Shown here in pieces: positions 45,511 to 54,053 of a DNA stretch of 64,000 bases. Position 1 is the stretch's first letter, and the number at the start of each line of letters is the position of its first letter. Origin of the DNA: Amycolatopsis marina (lineage in GTDB: Bacteria; Actinomycetota; Actinomycetes; Mycobacteriales; Pseudonocardiaceae); assembly GCF_900111885.1 (NCBI RefSeq), contig NZ_FOKG01000028.1:1-64000 (forward strand). Reading direction: 5' to 3'. A program made the position numbers and the translations under genes. The notes under the pieces were generated by a model, which saw nothing but the letters and a program-made list of their open reading frames with translations, had not been told where the DNA came from and did not search any database.

Positions 45511-46676
45511 ACTCGACGAACTCCACACTCGTCACCGGGATCGCCGAGCTGACCACGAATGATCCGGAACTCGGTGTCCTGCGTGATGCCGCTCTGGTGC
45601 TGGAAGGTGACCGCGTGGCGTGGATCGGGGCCGCTGCCCACGCTCCCGTGGCCGACGATCGGGTGGACGTCGCCGGAAGGGCCGCGCTGCCCGGCTGGGT
45701 CGACAGCCACACCCACCTGGTGTTCGCGGGCGACCGGACCGCCGAGTTCGAGGCACGGATGTCCGGCAAGCCCTACACCGCGGGCGGGATCGCGGTGACC
45801 GTGGCCGCGACCAGGGAGGCGAGCGACGAGGAGTTGCTGGCTAACCTGCGCAGGCACACCGAGGAGGCGCTGCGGCAGGGCACCACGTGCCTCGAGACGA
45901 AGACCGGGTACGGGCTCAGCGTTGCCGACGAGGCGCGCTCGGCCGGAATCGCCGCCCAGCTGGCCGACGAGGTCACTTTCCTTGGCGCGCATCTCGTGCC
46001 CCCGGGAGCCGACGCGGAGTCCTATGTAGACCTGGTCTGTGGCGAGATGCTCGACGCCGTCGCCGGTAGTGTCGGCTGGGCGGACGTGTTCTGCGAGACC
46101 GGCGCGTTCGACGAGGCACAGTCCGCGCGCGTGCTGGAAGCCGCCGCACGGCGGGGGCTCGGCCTGCGGGTGCACGGCAACCAGTTGGGGGAGGGGCCAG
46201 GTGTGCGCCTCGCGGTGGAGCTCGGGGCGGCCAGCGTCGACCACTGCACGTACCTCTCCGAGTCCGATGTGGAGGCGCTGGCCGGTTCCGACACCGTGGC
46301 GACGCTGTTGCCTGCCTGCGATCTCTCCACCCGGCAGCCACTCGCCCCCGCGCGCAGGCTGCTCGACGCGGGGGCGACGGTCGCGCTGGCCAGCAACGCC
46401 AACCCGGGAAGTTCGTACACGACGTCGATGGCGTTCTGTGTCACCACAGCCGTGCTGCAGATGGGGTTGTCCGTCGCGGAGGCGGTGTGGTCGGCGACCG
46501 CGGGCGGAGCCCGCGCGCTGCGCAGGGACAGCGGCGACGGCGCTGTCGGCGTACTGCGCCAGGGTGCACGGGCCGACCTGCAGGTGCTGGACGCTCCCTC
46601 GGTGACCCACCTGGCCTACCGGCCAGGAGTGCCGCTGACCTGGGCGGTCTGGCGCGAGGGCGGCCGCAGGCGCTGA
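45507..46676 (+). CDS. hutI: Imidazolonepropionase
   Basis: This ~389-aa enzyme opens imidazolone propionate to formiminoglutamate. It shows the zinc-site [12 protein letters not shown], the family signatures [13 protein letters not shown] and [17 protein letters not shown], the zinc His in RVHGNQLG, and [11 protein letters not shown] in place of the usual SDxNPGS. GTG 45507 is preferred to GTG 45501 because it keeps the four-base overlap seen at all other operon junctions and the GGGGAG site lies about 8 bases upstream. It is the last gene of the hut operon. Confidence 0.93.
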   Translation: MNSTNSTLVTGIAELTTNDPELGVLRDAALVLEGDRVAWIGAAAHAPVADDRVDVAGRAALPGWVDSHTHLVFAGDRTAEFEARMSGKPYTAGGIAVTVAATREASDEELLANLRRHTEEALRQGTTCLETKTGYGLSVADEARSAGIAAQLADEVTFLGAHLVPPGADAESYVDLVCGEMLDAVAGSVGWADVFCETGAFDEAQSARVLEAAARRGLGLRVHGNQLGEGPGVRLAVELGAASVDHCTYLSESDVEALAGSDTVATLLPACDLSTRQPLAPARRLLDAGATVALASNANPGSSYTTSMAFCVTTAVLQMGLSVAEAVWSATAGGARALRRDSGDGAVGVLRQGARADLQVLDAPSVTHLAYRPGVPLTWAVWREGGRRR

Positions 46677-46766
46677 CCGGGTCTCTTACCGTTCGCTTAC
46701 CGGCCGGGCTTCAAGCCTGCGTCGGAGCGGCGCAGACCGCCCGGGCACGGCAGGTCCGGCCGCTGT

Positions 46767-46919
46767 CGTAGCCCGTTGCGCGGACCGTGGCCGACATCGG
46801 GGTCCGGCCTGGTACTGCTGATTGGGCTGCCGTTTGTGACGCTGACCGGCCTGCTGGCTGATATCGCGTACGGTCCGCAGTTGCTGGGGTGCCGACCGGC
46901 CGACAATGGGTCACCGTAA
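46767..46919 (+). pseudogene. Fragment resembling the membrane N-terminus of a molybdopterin-dependent oxidoreductase
   Basis: One plus frame reads RSPLRGPWPTSGSGLVLLIG then LPFVTLTGLLADIAYGPQLL and stops at 46917-46919. From memory this resembles the RSPLRGPW...LPIVILTGLLSYIAYGP start of actinobacterial sulfite-oxidase-type membrane oxidoreductases. Nothing else of the gene remains, and no start codon is present. The rest of the 361-bp gap between hutI and the LysR gene shows nothing. Confidence 0.4.
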
Positions 46920-47037
46920 CGCGCCGAAGGCCGAGTTGCATCGGTAAAGCGTGTGTCGCCACCAGGGGATACACCCGGGACCAACCTTCGTAGGTCGAAA
47001 CTTCTAATCAATATCGAGAATCATTAGCATCGAGCTC

Positions 47038-48024
47038 ATGGAGCTCGAGGTTCGACACCTGAGAGTGATTTGCACGATCGCCGAGGCAGGCAGCCTGACC
47101 AAGGCCGCTGCCCAGCTCGGACTGTCGCAGCCCGCGCTGAGCAACCAACTCCGCCGCATCGAGCAGGTGCTGGGTGGCCCGCTGTTCGTTCGCACTCGTC
47201 AGGGTGCGACAGCCACCAATCTCGGTGAGTTCGTCGTGGCCAGGGCCAGGCCAGCGCTCGGAGTGATCGACCAGCTCCGCGAGGACACGATCGACCACTG
47301 TGGACTCGCCGAGGACCAGAGGCCGTTGCGTTACGTAGCCACGCAGGGGCCACTGATGGTCGGGCTCCTCGGCGACCTGGAACGGTTACGGCCGGGTGGG
47401 GTCACACTGCGTACCGAGGCCGACGTCGTCACCGCGGCCGAGCTGATCGCCGACGGCCAGCGGGACCTCGCCGCCGTGGTCACCTACGTGCAGCCGGGCC
47501 CGGCGGTACCGGGAAAGGTGGAAAATCTAACCATCGCCGAGGAGCCGGCGTTTGCCATCGTCAGCGCCCAGCACCCGGCCGCGAGCAGGGCCGAGGAAGG
47601 CGTTGCGCTGTCGGAGTTGAGCGATTCGTCGTGGGCTTTGCCTCCTCCGCAGGGGAGCGGCTTGATGGCGGCTTTCGCCGAGGCGTGCTCGTTGGCGGGT
47701 TTCACCGCCCGTGTCCGGCACGAGGTCGAGGCTAACGCGGCTCGCGAACTCGTTGCCGCCGGCGAAGCCATCGGTCTCGGACAGGCGACGTTTCGCGCCA
47801 CGGACAACATCATCGCGGTCCCGTTGCGCGACGAACCACTGCGAATCCGACATCTACTGCTGTGGCGCGCAGGAAACACGATCGCTCCTGAGGTGCCCGT
47901 GATCGCCCGCCATGCCCGCGAGGTCTACCGCCGCGCGGTCGATCGCAGCCCGCACTACCTCGCCTGGCTGGCCCGGCGCGGACCCAAAGGTCATCACCAT
48001 GACGTAGAACCCGTTGGAAACTAG
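47038..48024 (+). CDS. LysR-family transcriptional regulator
   Basis: This 328-aa protein has the LysR HTH (EAGSLTKAAAQLGLSQPALS, residues ~17-36, then LRRIEQVLGGPLFVRTRQG) and a periplasmic-binding-protein-like effector domain to the C terminus. The start is ATG 47038. It lies between hutI (same strand, 361 bp away) and the convergent isonitrile genes. It is not divergent from either possible target, so its target is uncertain: an isonitrile operon regulator is possible, and the hut operon already has its own IclR protein. Confidence 0.88.
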   Translation: MELEVRHLRVICTIAEAGSLTKAAAQLGLSQPALSNQLRRIEQVLGGPLFVRTRQGATATNLGEFVVARARPALGVIDQLREDTIDHCGLAEDQRPLRYVATQGPLMVGLLGDLERLRPGGVTLRTEADVVTAAELIADGQRDLAAVVTYVQPGPAVPGKVENLTIAEEPAFAIVSAQHPAASRAEEGVALSELSDSSWALPPPQGSGLMAAFAEACSLAGFTARVRHEVEANAARELVAAGEAIGLGQATFRATDNIIAVPLRDEPLRIRHLLLWRAGNTIAPEVPVIARHAREVYRRAVDRSPHYLAWLARRGPKGHHHDVEPVGN

Positions 48025-48328
48025 TGTGGGGTCTGCTCGTCTTACGTCTGCTGGGGCTCAGGCGGCATCACGCGACACTAGGCGTGCGCTGGAGACAACA
48101 TGAACTATCCGCGAGTACTCGGGCGTGTCCACATCGATCTTCGCATCGCCAAGGACGAGTAGCGTAAATTTCGACAGTCAAGCGGCGAACAGATGGGCGT
48201 GCTTCTGGTGACTTGTCGGCCATCAGGACGCGCAGGTCTAAAGGTCGCCAAGAAAGGCGCACAGCAGACCAACCGGGCCTGCTCCAACGATGTCGGGCAC
48301 AACTGGCACCTTTGACTACGTTCGTGGC
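48025..48328. other. Intergenic region between the LysR gene and the isonitrile operon
   Basis: No gene or clear terminator is seen in the 304 bp between these convergent genes. A 64-codon minus-strand frame at 48068-48262 has no ribosome site and no recognised family; base composition is less GC-rich than in neighbouring genes. Confidence 0.4.
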
Positions 48329-49168
48329 TCAGTCGACCAGTGCGGAATTGTGCAACGGTGGGTCACCGAGCACGTGTACTCGGCGTAGATGCCGCGAGGC
48401 GCGGCTGGTGAATGCTTCGCGCCCATGCAGCAGCGTGTAGTTGTCGGCCACGACAACGTCGCCATCCCGCCAGATATGCCTGTAGAAGTGCTCAGGCGCG
48501 TACAGAGCTTCGCGGATGCTGTCATGGAAACGGCCCAACTCGGCTGGGTCGACACCGGTGAACTCGAGATCGGGATGGTTGATGAAGTTCGGGTCGCCGT
48601 CCGGTACAGGCTCGCCGTAGCGCAGCACTGGAAAGCCGCCAACGGGGTGTGTGGCCACCACTGGCGAGACGGCCGTGCTGTCGTAGTACTCCATCTTGCG
48701 ACGGTAGGTGCCGGTCACCTGTTCCCAGCGGCGCCGCGTTTCCGGGGCTGCCTCGTCAAGTACAGCCGATGTGTTCGAGAAAGTGGTTCGGCCGCCCTGA
48801 CTCTCCCCCGGCGCACTGACACAGTGGAAGACCTGAAACTCGGGTATCTGCTTCCGGTACATGCCGTCCCAGTGCAGTGGGACGTAGCTGTTGTCGAATA
48901 TGTGGTCACTGGGGTCTTCGTGCTCGACCAGTTCGAGCACGGCGCCGAACGGCCACATGCTGATCTCACCCCAGCCACCGCACCATTCCGTGAGGTCCAC
49001 AGGCGAGGTGAACGATGCGAATCCCCGCAACAGCAACAGGTGATGGGTCCTGACCAACTCCCGCAGGCGCTCGACCGGCAACTCGGTCACCGCCTTGGCA
49101 GACTGCGAAGGGCGCACCGCCACTCCGAACGGATGAAGTTTTTCGACGGTAACGTTGGTGACGGTCAT
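48329..49168 (-). CDS. Fe(II)/2-oxoglutarate-dependent oxygenase, TauD/PvcB type
   Basis: This 279-aa protein has the iron facial triad: HWD in VPLHWDGMYR (~116-118) and the distal His in YTLLHGREAF (~250), followed by the 2-oxoglutarate Arg in SRHLRRVHV. It belongs to the TauD/TfdA superfamily. Directly following an isocyanide synthase gene (26 bp, same strand) it is very probably the PvcB/IsnB-type partner that oxidises or decarboxylates the amino-acid isonitrile to a vinyl isonitrile. The start ATG at 49168 (MTVTNV) has AAGGAG upstream; ATG 49171 is an alternative. Confidence 0.85.
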   Translation of the reverse strand: MTVTNVTVEKLHPFGVAVRPSQSAKAVTELPVERLRELVRTHHLLLLRGFASFTSPVDLTEWCGGWGEISMWPFGAVLELVEHEDPSDHIFDNSYVPLHWDGMYRKQIPEFQVFHCVSAPGESQGGRTTFSNTSAVLDEAAPETRRRWEQVTGTYRRKMEYYDSTAVSPVVATHPVGGFPVLRYGEPVPDGDPNFINHPDLEFTGVDPAELGRFHDSIREALYAPEHFYRHIWRDGDVVVADNYTLLHGREAFTSRASRHLRRVHVLGDPPLHNSALVD

Positions 49169-49193
49169 CATTCTCCTTATCCGACAACATGTT

Positions 49194-50153
49194 CTACGCG
49201 ATTTGCGAGCGTGACTGCCGCATGGTGAAGTGGCTTGGCCGCTCACCCAGACTGACCAACTCGGCACCGGCGGCTTCGGCTTCGGCACGTTTCATCAGTA
49301 CGAACCGGTCACCGAGGTCGACCGCGACGCTGTGCCACGGAGTGAGCCAGTTGTCCCTGGTCTCGGTGAGATGAATGCCCAGTTTCGGCGCGCCGCAGGG
49401 CTGCGGGTGGATGGACAGACGCACGGCCCCGGGATAACGCTCCACCAGGAGATCGCCCCAGGCCTTGCTGCGCTGCAGCATCTGGTAGGCCCGTGCCCGC
49501 GCCGTCCGCTGGAGGGCGGAGCGGCTGCCTTGATAGGTCGCTGTGTTTCTGTCCTCGAACAGGAATCGGGTGATCGCGCGGTACAGCGCGACATCGATGC
49601 CCGCCCGGACCCGCTCTCGGAGTGTGTCGAGGTCTTCGGCATAGGCTTCGGCCAGCCGTGCTCTTGCCTGATCATGGCTACGTCGGGCGAATCCAGGGAA
49701 ATCGTCGAGGGCGATCAGCCGGATCCGCCTTTGCGGCAGGCTGTCGATCATCACCTGCAGTTCCCGCCGGTAGATGGTGATGTCCTCGTCCGGAATGCCC
49801 AGAATATCGCCGAAGACCCGGCCATCGGAGGCGATCACGAGCTCCGCTCCTGGCGGGTGGACCGCGCCGATCTGGCCGATCAAGGTGTCAAGCGACTCAA
49901 GCGCGAGCTGTTCGGCCAGATCCGGCACGTTGCCGAGTACCTTGGCCTCGTTGGGCGACTTGCAGGGAAACGCGGGCAGCACGAACAACACCGGCCTGCC
50001 CGCTTCGACACTGCGTTTCACCTGGTCGAGATGAGCGGACAAACATCGGTCGCAGCGCGGCTCGCGGCACTTTTCCGGCCCGGGCAGCTTCCGCTGGCGA
50101 GCGAGTACCAGCTTCATCACTAGCCCCGCGACCCGCCGTGCTTTCTCGGACAT
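49194..50153 (-). CDS. Isonitrile (isocyanide) synthase, PvcA/IsnA family
   Basis: This 319-aa protein belongs to the PvcA/DIT1 family: LPAFPCKSPNEAKVLG near residue 60 is the family signature, followed by ASDGRVFGDILGIPD and YRRELQVM, and near the C terminus RLSIHPQ and TPWHSVAVDL. These enzymes make an isonitrile from the amino group of Tyr or Trp using ribulose 5-phosphate as the carbon source. An N-terminal Cys cluster (CREPRCDRC) is visible. No NRPS or further tailoring gene is adjacent. Its promoter is well defined at 50207-50240. Confidence 0.9.
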   Translation of the reverse strand: MSEKARRVAGLVMKLVLARQRKLPGPEKCREPRCDRCLSAHLDQVKRSVEAGRPVLFVLPAFPCKSPNEAKVLGNVPDLAEQLALESLDTLIGQIGAVHPPGAELVIASDGRVFGDILGIPDEDITIYRRELQVMIDSLPQRRIRLIALDDFPGFARRSHDQARARLAEAYAEDLDTLRERVRAGIDVALYRAITRFLFEDRNTATYQGSRSALQRTARARAYQMLQRSKAWGDLLVERYPGAVRLSIHPQPCGAPKLGIHLTETRDNWLTPWHSVAVDLGDRFVLMKRAEAEAAGAELVSLGERPSHFTMRQSRSQIA

Positions 50154-50206
50154 TCTCGGCCTTTCTCGATCTACGCAAACCTCAGCGTGACCAGATCGGA
50201 AGGGCG

Positions 50207-50240
50207 TTCATACTGGCATTTAGGTATAACACCAAGTTAT
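50207..50240 (-). promoter_or_regulatory. Promoter and palindrome of the isonitrile operon
   Basis: On the minus strand, TTGGTG (plus 50230-50235) and TATGAA (plus 50207-50212) are 17 bp apart, a good sigma-70-type promoter ~50 bp before the synthase ATG. ATAAC (50226-50230) and GTTAT (50236-50240) form an inverted repeat around the -35, a likely regulator site. The DNA here is markedly AT-richer than the surroundings. Confidence 0.65.
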
Positions 50241-50298
50241 GTGACTGATCAGCCTTCTGGCTGCCTGTAGATCGGGTTGACTACCTGGCCGTTTCGCA

Positions 50299-50523
50299 AT
50301 GGCGAGGTTGCCCGGTGCGGTGATTGTGCACGTCTTGGTGCTGTTCCCGTTGTGCGCGACTGTCGAAAGGGGACTGCTGCTGTCCTCGCCCCGGTTGGCT
50401 GTGACCGTGCTGAATCACCTGCGTGTACCGGCACTGGCGAGCGGGCTGCTGTTCGTGCTCTTCTTCCCCGAAATCATCGAGCACGGTTCGCGGACCTATC
50501 AGGCCGCGACCGGGCAGAAGTAG
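50299..50523 (+). CDS. Possible small membrane protein, perhaps a fragment
   Basis: This 74-aa frame has two hydrophobic stretches (AVIVHVLVLFPLCATV and ASGLLFVLFFPEI) and ends SRTYQAATGQ. After the stop, another frame continues with the hydrophobic DADFFAVSLLAYASGCSAG, suggesting a longer membrane protein broken by frameshift. No family is recognised. It could be a decayed gene between the isonitrile operon and the gene pair that follows. Confidence 0.3.
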   Translation: MARLPGAVIVHVLVLFPLCATVERGLLLSSPRLAVTVLNHLRVPALASGLLFVLFFPEIIEHGSRTYQAATGQK

Positions 50524-50622
50524 GAGCCGTTCCTGGTCAGTGACTGCTGCTGGATGCGGACTTCTTCGCGGTCAGCCTGCTCGCCTACGCTTCGGGGTGC
50601 TCCGCGGGTACAGCTGACCGCC

Positions 50623-51432
50623 TCAGGCCAGGGCCGTGCGGACCGGCCCCGCCTCGTCCAGCAGACCCAGTGCGGCGGCCTGTTTCCTGGCGTCCGCGCG
50701 CACGCCGGACTCGAGGCCGGCCACGGCGCTGATCAGCCGTTCCTGGTTCGCCGGGCGCAGGTGTGTCAGCAGGTCGAAAGCCAGCGGCCACAGGTCGTGC
50801 TCCGCGGCCGCCGCGGCGAGACCTGGAAAGCGCGTGCTCGGCAGCAGGTCGACGACGTGGTCGATCCGCTCCTTCTCGTCGAGCACGAACGCGACCCGCA
50901 GCAGGGCCTCGTCGTGCACGGCGTCGAGGGTGGCCGAGACCGTCCGGTCGGGCAGGTGGCCGACGAACCGGCCGATGGTGATCCAGTCCTGCCTGCCGAC
51001 GAGTTCGTGCGCCACCTCGCGCACGGTGTCCGCCGGGATTCCGGCGATGATCCGCCTGGCCCTGCGGGGATCGAGTTCGGCGGCGACGTCGGAGAGGAAG
51101 GCGGGGGAGAGGCGCCGGGCGACGTCCACACCCCTGGAGACGTCGATGAGTCCGGCGAGCCGGGCGCACAGCAGTGGCCCGAAGACCTTCTCCGCGATCC
51201 GGCCCAGCACGGAGACCGGCAGCAGCTTGCTTGCCGCCGCCATGCGTTGCAGCACGCCGAGGTTGGCGTCGAACAGCACGTCCGTGGCCTGTTCCCGCAG
51301 GCGGCGGATGTCCACCGCGTCGACCTGCTCCAGGAAGTCGAGCCGTTCGGCGGGGGTCTTCAACAGCCTGGCGAGTTTGAGCACCTCGGCGCGGGACTCC
51401 AGTTCGGCCAGTGTCGCCGTCTGCGCGCTCAC
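50623..51432 (-). CDS. Hypothetical helical-repeat protein
   Basis: This 269-aa soluble protein is not recognised. It is rich in short amphipathic helices with a repeated rhythm (AELDPRRARRIIAGIPADTV, ELVGRQDWITIGRFVGHLP, LDAVHDEALLRVAFVLD), reminiscent of MgtE-N or HEAT-like superhelices, suggesting a protein-protein interaction role. Its GTG start overlaps the stop of the 71-aa gene upstream (GTGA), so the two are translationally coupled. No catalytic motif is visible. Confidence 0.6.
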   Translation of the reverse strand: MSAQTATLAELESRAEVLKLARLLKTPAERLDFLEQVDAVDIRRLREQATDVLFDANLGVLQRMAAASKLLPVSVLGRIAEKVFGPLLCARLAGLIDVSRGVDVARRLSPAFLSDVAAELDPRRARRIIAGIPADTVREVAHELVGRQDWITIGRFVGHLPDRTVSATLDAVHDEALLRVAFVLDEKERIDHVVDLLPSTRFPGLAAAAAEHDLWPLAFDLLTHLRPANQERLISAVAGLESGVRADARKQAAALGLLDEAGPVRTALA

Positions 51433-51644
51433 AGGCCCACCGCCTTGCGGACCGCCCCGCGCAGCAGCGCGGGCACGTACTTCAGCGAATCCTCGGCGGA
51501 CGCACTCAGCGCGGCCGCCTGCTGCCGTCGCGCCTGGCGCAGCGAATCGGCCAGCACCTGCTTGTGCGCCTCGTCCAGGGCCTCGATGCCGTCGGGAAGT
51601 GCGCCCCCGAGCTGCTCGGCGAGACCGCGGGTGGGGCCCGGCAT
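51429..51644 (-). CDS. Hypothetical 71-aa protein
   Basis: This small protein starts MPGPTRGLAEQLGGALPDG and has a central helical region EAHKQVLADSLRQARRQQAAALSASAEDSL. The good ribosome site AAAGGAGCGACT is upstream of ATG 51644. It is the first gene of a two-gene unit with the helical-repeat protein (four-base overlap at 51429). No family is recognised. The pair probably acts together. Confidence 0.6.
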   Translation of the reverse strand: MPGPTRGLAEQLGGALPDGIEALDEAHKQVLADSLRQARRQQAAALSASAEDSLKYVPALLRGAVRKAVGL

Positions 51645-51786
51645 AGTCGCTCCTTTCGCCACGCTTCCGGTGACCGGTTCGGCGTCATCATGCCTCATCC
51701 GGTGGACCCCGGCAGCGACACGAGCTGGTCAGGCGGGGTGACCATTGACTTTCGACAGTGTCCGGCCGCCTGGTTCGCTGGGTAGC

Positions 51787-53370
51787 GTGAGCGGCGTGAG
51801 CGCAAGGTGGCGGCGGCGGGCGGTGCTGCTGTTCGACGTCGTCGTCTGGGCACTCATCTGTCTGCTAGTCATCTACGAGACGCGGCGCAACCCCAACCAG
51901 TGGGAGCTGGTCGGCGGACTCCTCGTCACCACCGTCGCGCTGGCATCGTCACGCCGACTTCCGCTGCTGTCAGTGGTCGCCGCTGCCGCGTCCAGCCTGG
52001 CCGTCCTGCCGAACTATTTGGGCCGTTTCCCGGTGTGGCCGCTCCTGCTGATGCTCGTCACCGGTTACCTCGCGGGCCGCCGAATGGAGCACGCGAAGGC
52101 CGCGGTGCTCTCCTTCGCCGGTGTCGCTCTCGCCGGGCTGCCCTTCGCCTACTTCATCGGCGAGGACGTCGTCGGCAGCTGGTTGTCGCTGGTGGCGACC
52201 CTGCTGTTCGCGATCTTCGTGCCCTGGCACCTCGGCCGCTACCTCCGGCTCAGGGAGAACCTCGCCAGGACCGGATGGGAGCGCGCGGAGCGGCTGGAAC
52301 ACGAACAGCGAGTGGCCGCTGAGCAGGCAAGGCTGCGGGAGCGCGCCAGGATCGCGACCGACATGCACGACTCGCTCGGCCACGAACTCAGCCTCATCGC
52401 GTTGCGAGCGGGCGCGCTGGAGGTCTCCGCCCACCTCGACGAGCGCGACCGGACCGCCGCGGGCGAGCTACGGGAGAGCGCGGCAGCGGCAACCGATCGG
52501 CTGCACGAGATCATCGGGGTCCTGCGTGCGGACGACGAGGGCGCGCCGGTCCGGCCCGCTGATGAGGCGATCTCCGAGTTGGTCGAGCGTGTCGCGGCCT
52601 CGGGGATGGCCGTCGCACACCGGATCGAGCCGTTCGGCTGCGCTCCCCCGATGGTCGAGTTGGCCGCTCGCAGGGTGGTCCAGGAAGGGCTCACCAATGC
52701 CGCGAAGCACGCCCCCGGTGCGGCGGTGCGGGTCGGTGTGCGACAGAGCGGCCGCGAAACCGAGGTGTCGGTAGTCAACGACCCACCCCCGGCAGGCCCG
52801 CTTCCCGGGGTCCCTTCGGGCGGCTGGGGGCTCACCGGCCTGCGCGAACGGGTCCGCCTGCTCGGCGGCAGCCTGCGTGCCGGTCCGGATACCGGCGGTG
52901 GCTTCGAGGTGGTTGCCGTGTTGCCGCACGACGCGCCCGCCCAGGACCCGGCCGACGGTGTCACCGACTCCGAGTCGGCCCGCCAGTTGGCCGGGCAGCG
53001 CAGGCAGCTCAGATTGACCCTGATCAACGCCGTCGTGCTACCGCTCGGGGTGCTGATCGCGATGTTCGCCATCTCGGCGGCGTACTACTTGATCAACATG
53101 TTCGGTTCCGTGCTCGCGGCCGGTGACTACGAGCGGATGCGGATCGGGCAGTCGCGAGCCGAGTTGGCGCCCGTGCTCCCGGCCCAGCAGCGCCTGGATC
53201 GCCCGGATCTGGCGGAACCGCCGACGCGGGAGGGCGCGGTGTGCGAGTACTACGGCACCGATGCGGGTGTTCTCGGTACCAGCGGCGACGTCTACCGCCT
53301 GTGCTTCGAGCGAGGCGAACTGGTGTCGAAGGACGTACTCCTGAACCTGACCGGGGAGGTCAACAAGTGA
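51787..53370 (+). CDS. Sensor histidine kinase (HisKA_3) with a C-terminal membrane-anchored domain
   Basis: This ~527-aa kinase has several N-terminal TM segments (about residues 10-160), the phospho-His in ARIATDMHDSLGHELS, N box EGLTNAAKHAP and G box GGWGLTGLRERV. Unusually, after the ATPase domain comes another TM (LTLINAVVLPLGVLIAMFAI, ~430) and a ~90-residue tail with MRIGQSRAELAPVLP and CEYYGTDAGV that should lie outside the membrane. GTG 51787 and GTG 51796 are both possible starts. The stop overlaps the response regulator start. Confidence 0.87.
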   Translation: MSGVSARWRRRAVLLFDVVVWALICLLVIYETRRNPNQWELVGGLLVTTVALASSRRLPLLSVVAAAASSLAVLPNYLGRFPVWPLLLMLVTGYLAGRRMEHAKAAVLSFAGVALAGLPFAYFIGEDVVGSWLSLVATLLFAIFVPWHLGRYLRLRENLARTGWERAERLEHEQRVAAEQARLRERARIATDMHDSLGHELSLIALRAGALEVSAHLDERDRTAAGELRESAAAATDRLHEIIGVLRADDEGAPVRPADEAISELVERVAASGMAVAHRIEPFGCAPPMVELAARRVVQEGLTNAAKHAPGAAVRVGVRQSGRETEVSVVNDPPPAGPLPGVPSGGWGLTGLRERVRLLGGSLRAGPDTGGGFEVVAVLPHDAPAQDPADGVTDSESARQLAGQRRQLRLTLINAVVLPLGVLIAMFAISAAYYLINMFGSVLAAGDYERMRIGQSRAELAPVLPAQQRLDRPDLAEPPTREGAVCEYYGTDAGVLGTSGDVYRLCFERGELVSKDVLLNLTGEVNK

Positions 53371-54026
53371 TCCGGGTACTGCTGGCTGACGACGAGGCGA
53401 TGGTGCGTGCCGGGGTGTCGGCGATTCTGGCCGCGGACGAGGGGATCGAGGTGGTCGCCGAGGCGGGGGATGGCCGCGCGGCCGTCGAACAGGTCTTGCT
53501 GACCCGGCCGGACGTCGCGTTGCTGGACATCCGGATGCCGAGGATGGACGGGCTCGCCGCGGCGAGTGAGATCCGCAGGGTGCGGCCGGAGACCGCAATG
53601 ATCATGTTGACCACCTTCGGGGAGGATGACTACATCGCGCGTGCACTCGGTGACGGTGCGGGCGGGTTCCTGCTGAAGTCCGGGGACCCTCGGGAGCTGC
53701 TGGCGGCGGTGCGAGCGGTGGCCGACGGCGCCGCCTACCTCTCCCCAAAGGTGGCCCACCGGGTGATCGCGCACATGTCGGGTGGGCAGTTGTCCCGGCA
53801 GGCCGCGGCGCGAACGCGTATCGAGGGGCTGACCGAGCGGGAGCGTGAGGTACTCGCGCTACTCGGATCGGGACTGTCCAACGCGGCCATCGCCGGAACA
53901 CTGCACGTGGTGGAGGGCACGGTGAAGGCCTACGTCAGTTCGATCCTGGCCCACCTCGGCGCCCGGAACCGGGTGCAGGCCGCCATCCTCGCCTACGAGG
54001 CCGGGCTGGTGAACCGGGACGGCTGA
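53367..54026 (+). CDS. NarL/LuxR-family response regulator
   Basis: This 219-aa regulator has a receiver domain with the acidic pair in LLADDEAMV, phospho-Asp in VALLDIRMPR (~54), Thr in MLTTFGEDD and Lys in LLKSGDP. A LuxR HTH follows (LTEREREVLALLGSGLSNAA region, ~150-215). GTG 53367 overlaps the kinase stop (GTGA), showing it is the cognate partner. It is convergent with an ABC exporter operon that it may control. Confidence 0.92.
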   Translation: MIRVLLADDEAMVRAGVSAILAADEGIEVVAEAGDGRAAVEQVLLTRPDVALLDIRMPRMDGLAAASEIRRVRPETAMIMLTTFGEDDYIARALGDGAGGFLLKSGDPRELLAAVRAVADGAAYLSPKVAHRVIAHMSGGQLSRQAAARTRIEGLTEREREVLALLGSGLSNAAIAGTLHVVEGTVKAYVSSILAHLGARNRVQAAILAYEAGLVNRDG

Positions 54027-54053
54027 GGCTGGATCCTTGCCGTCCCGGTCCGC

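Noticed and set aside
48068-48262. Minus-strand 64-codon ORF between the LysR gene and the isonitrile operon
   Set aside because: No ribosome site, no recognised family, and weak coding bias.
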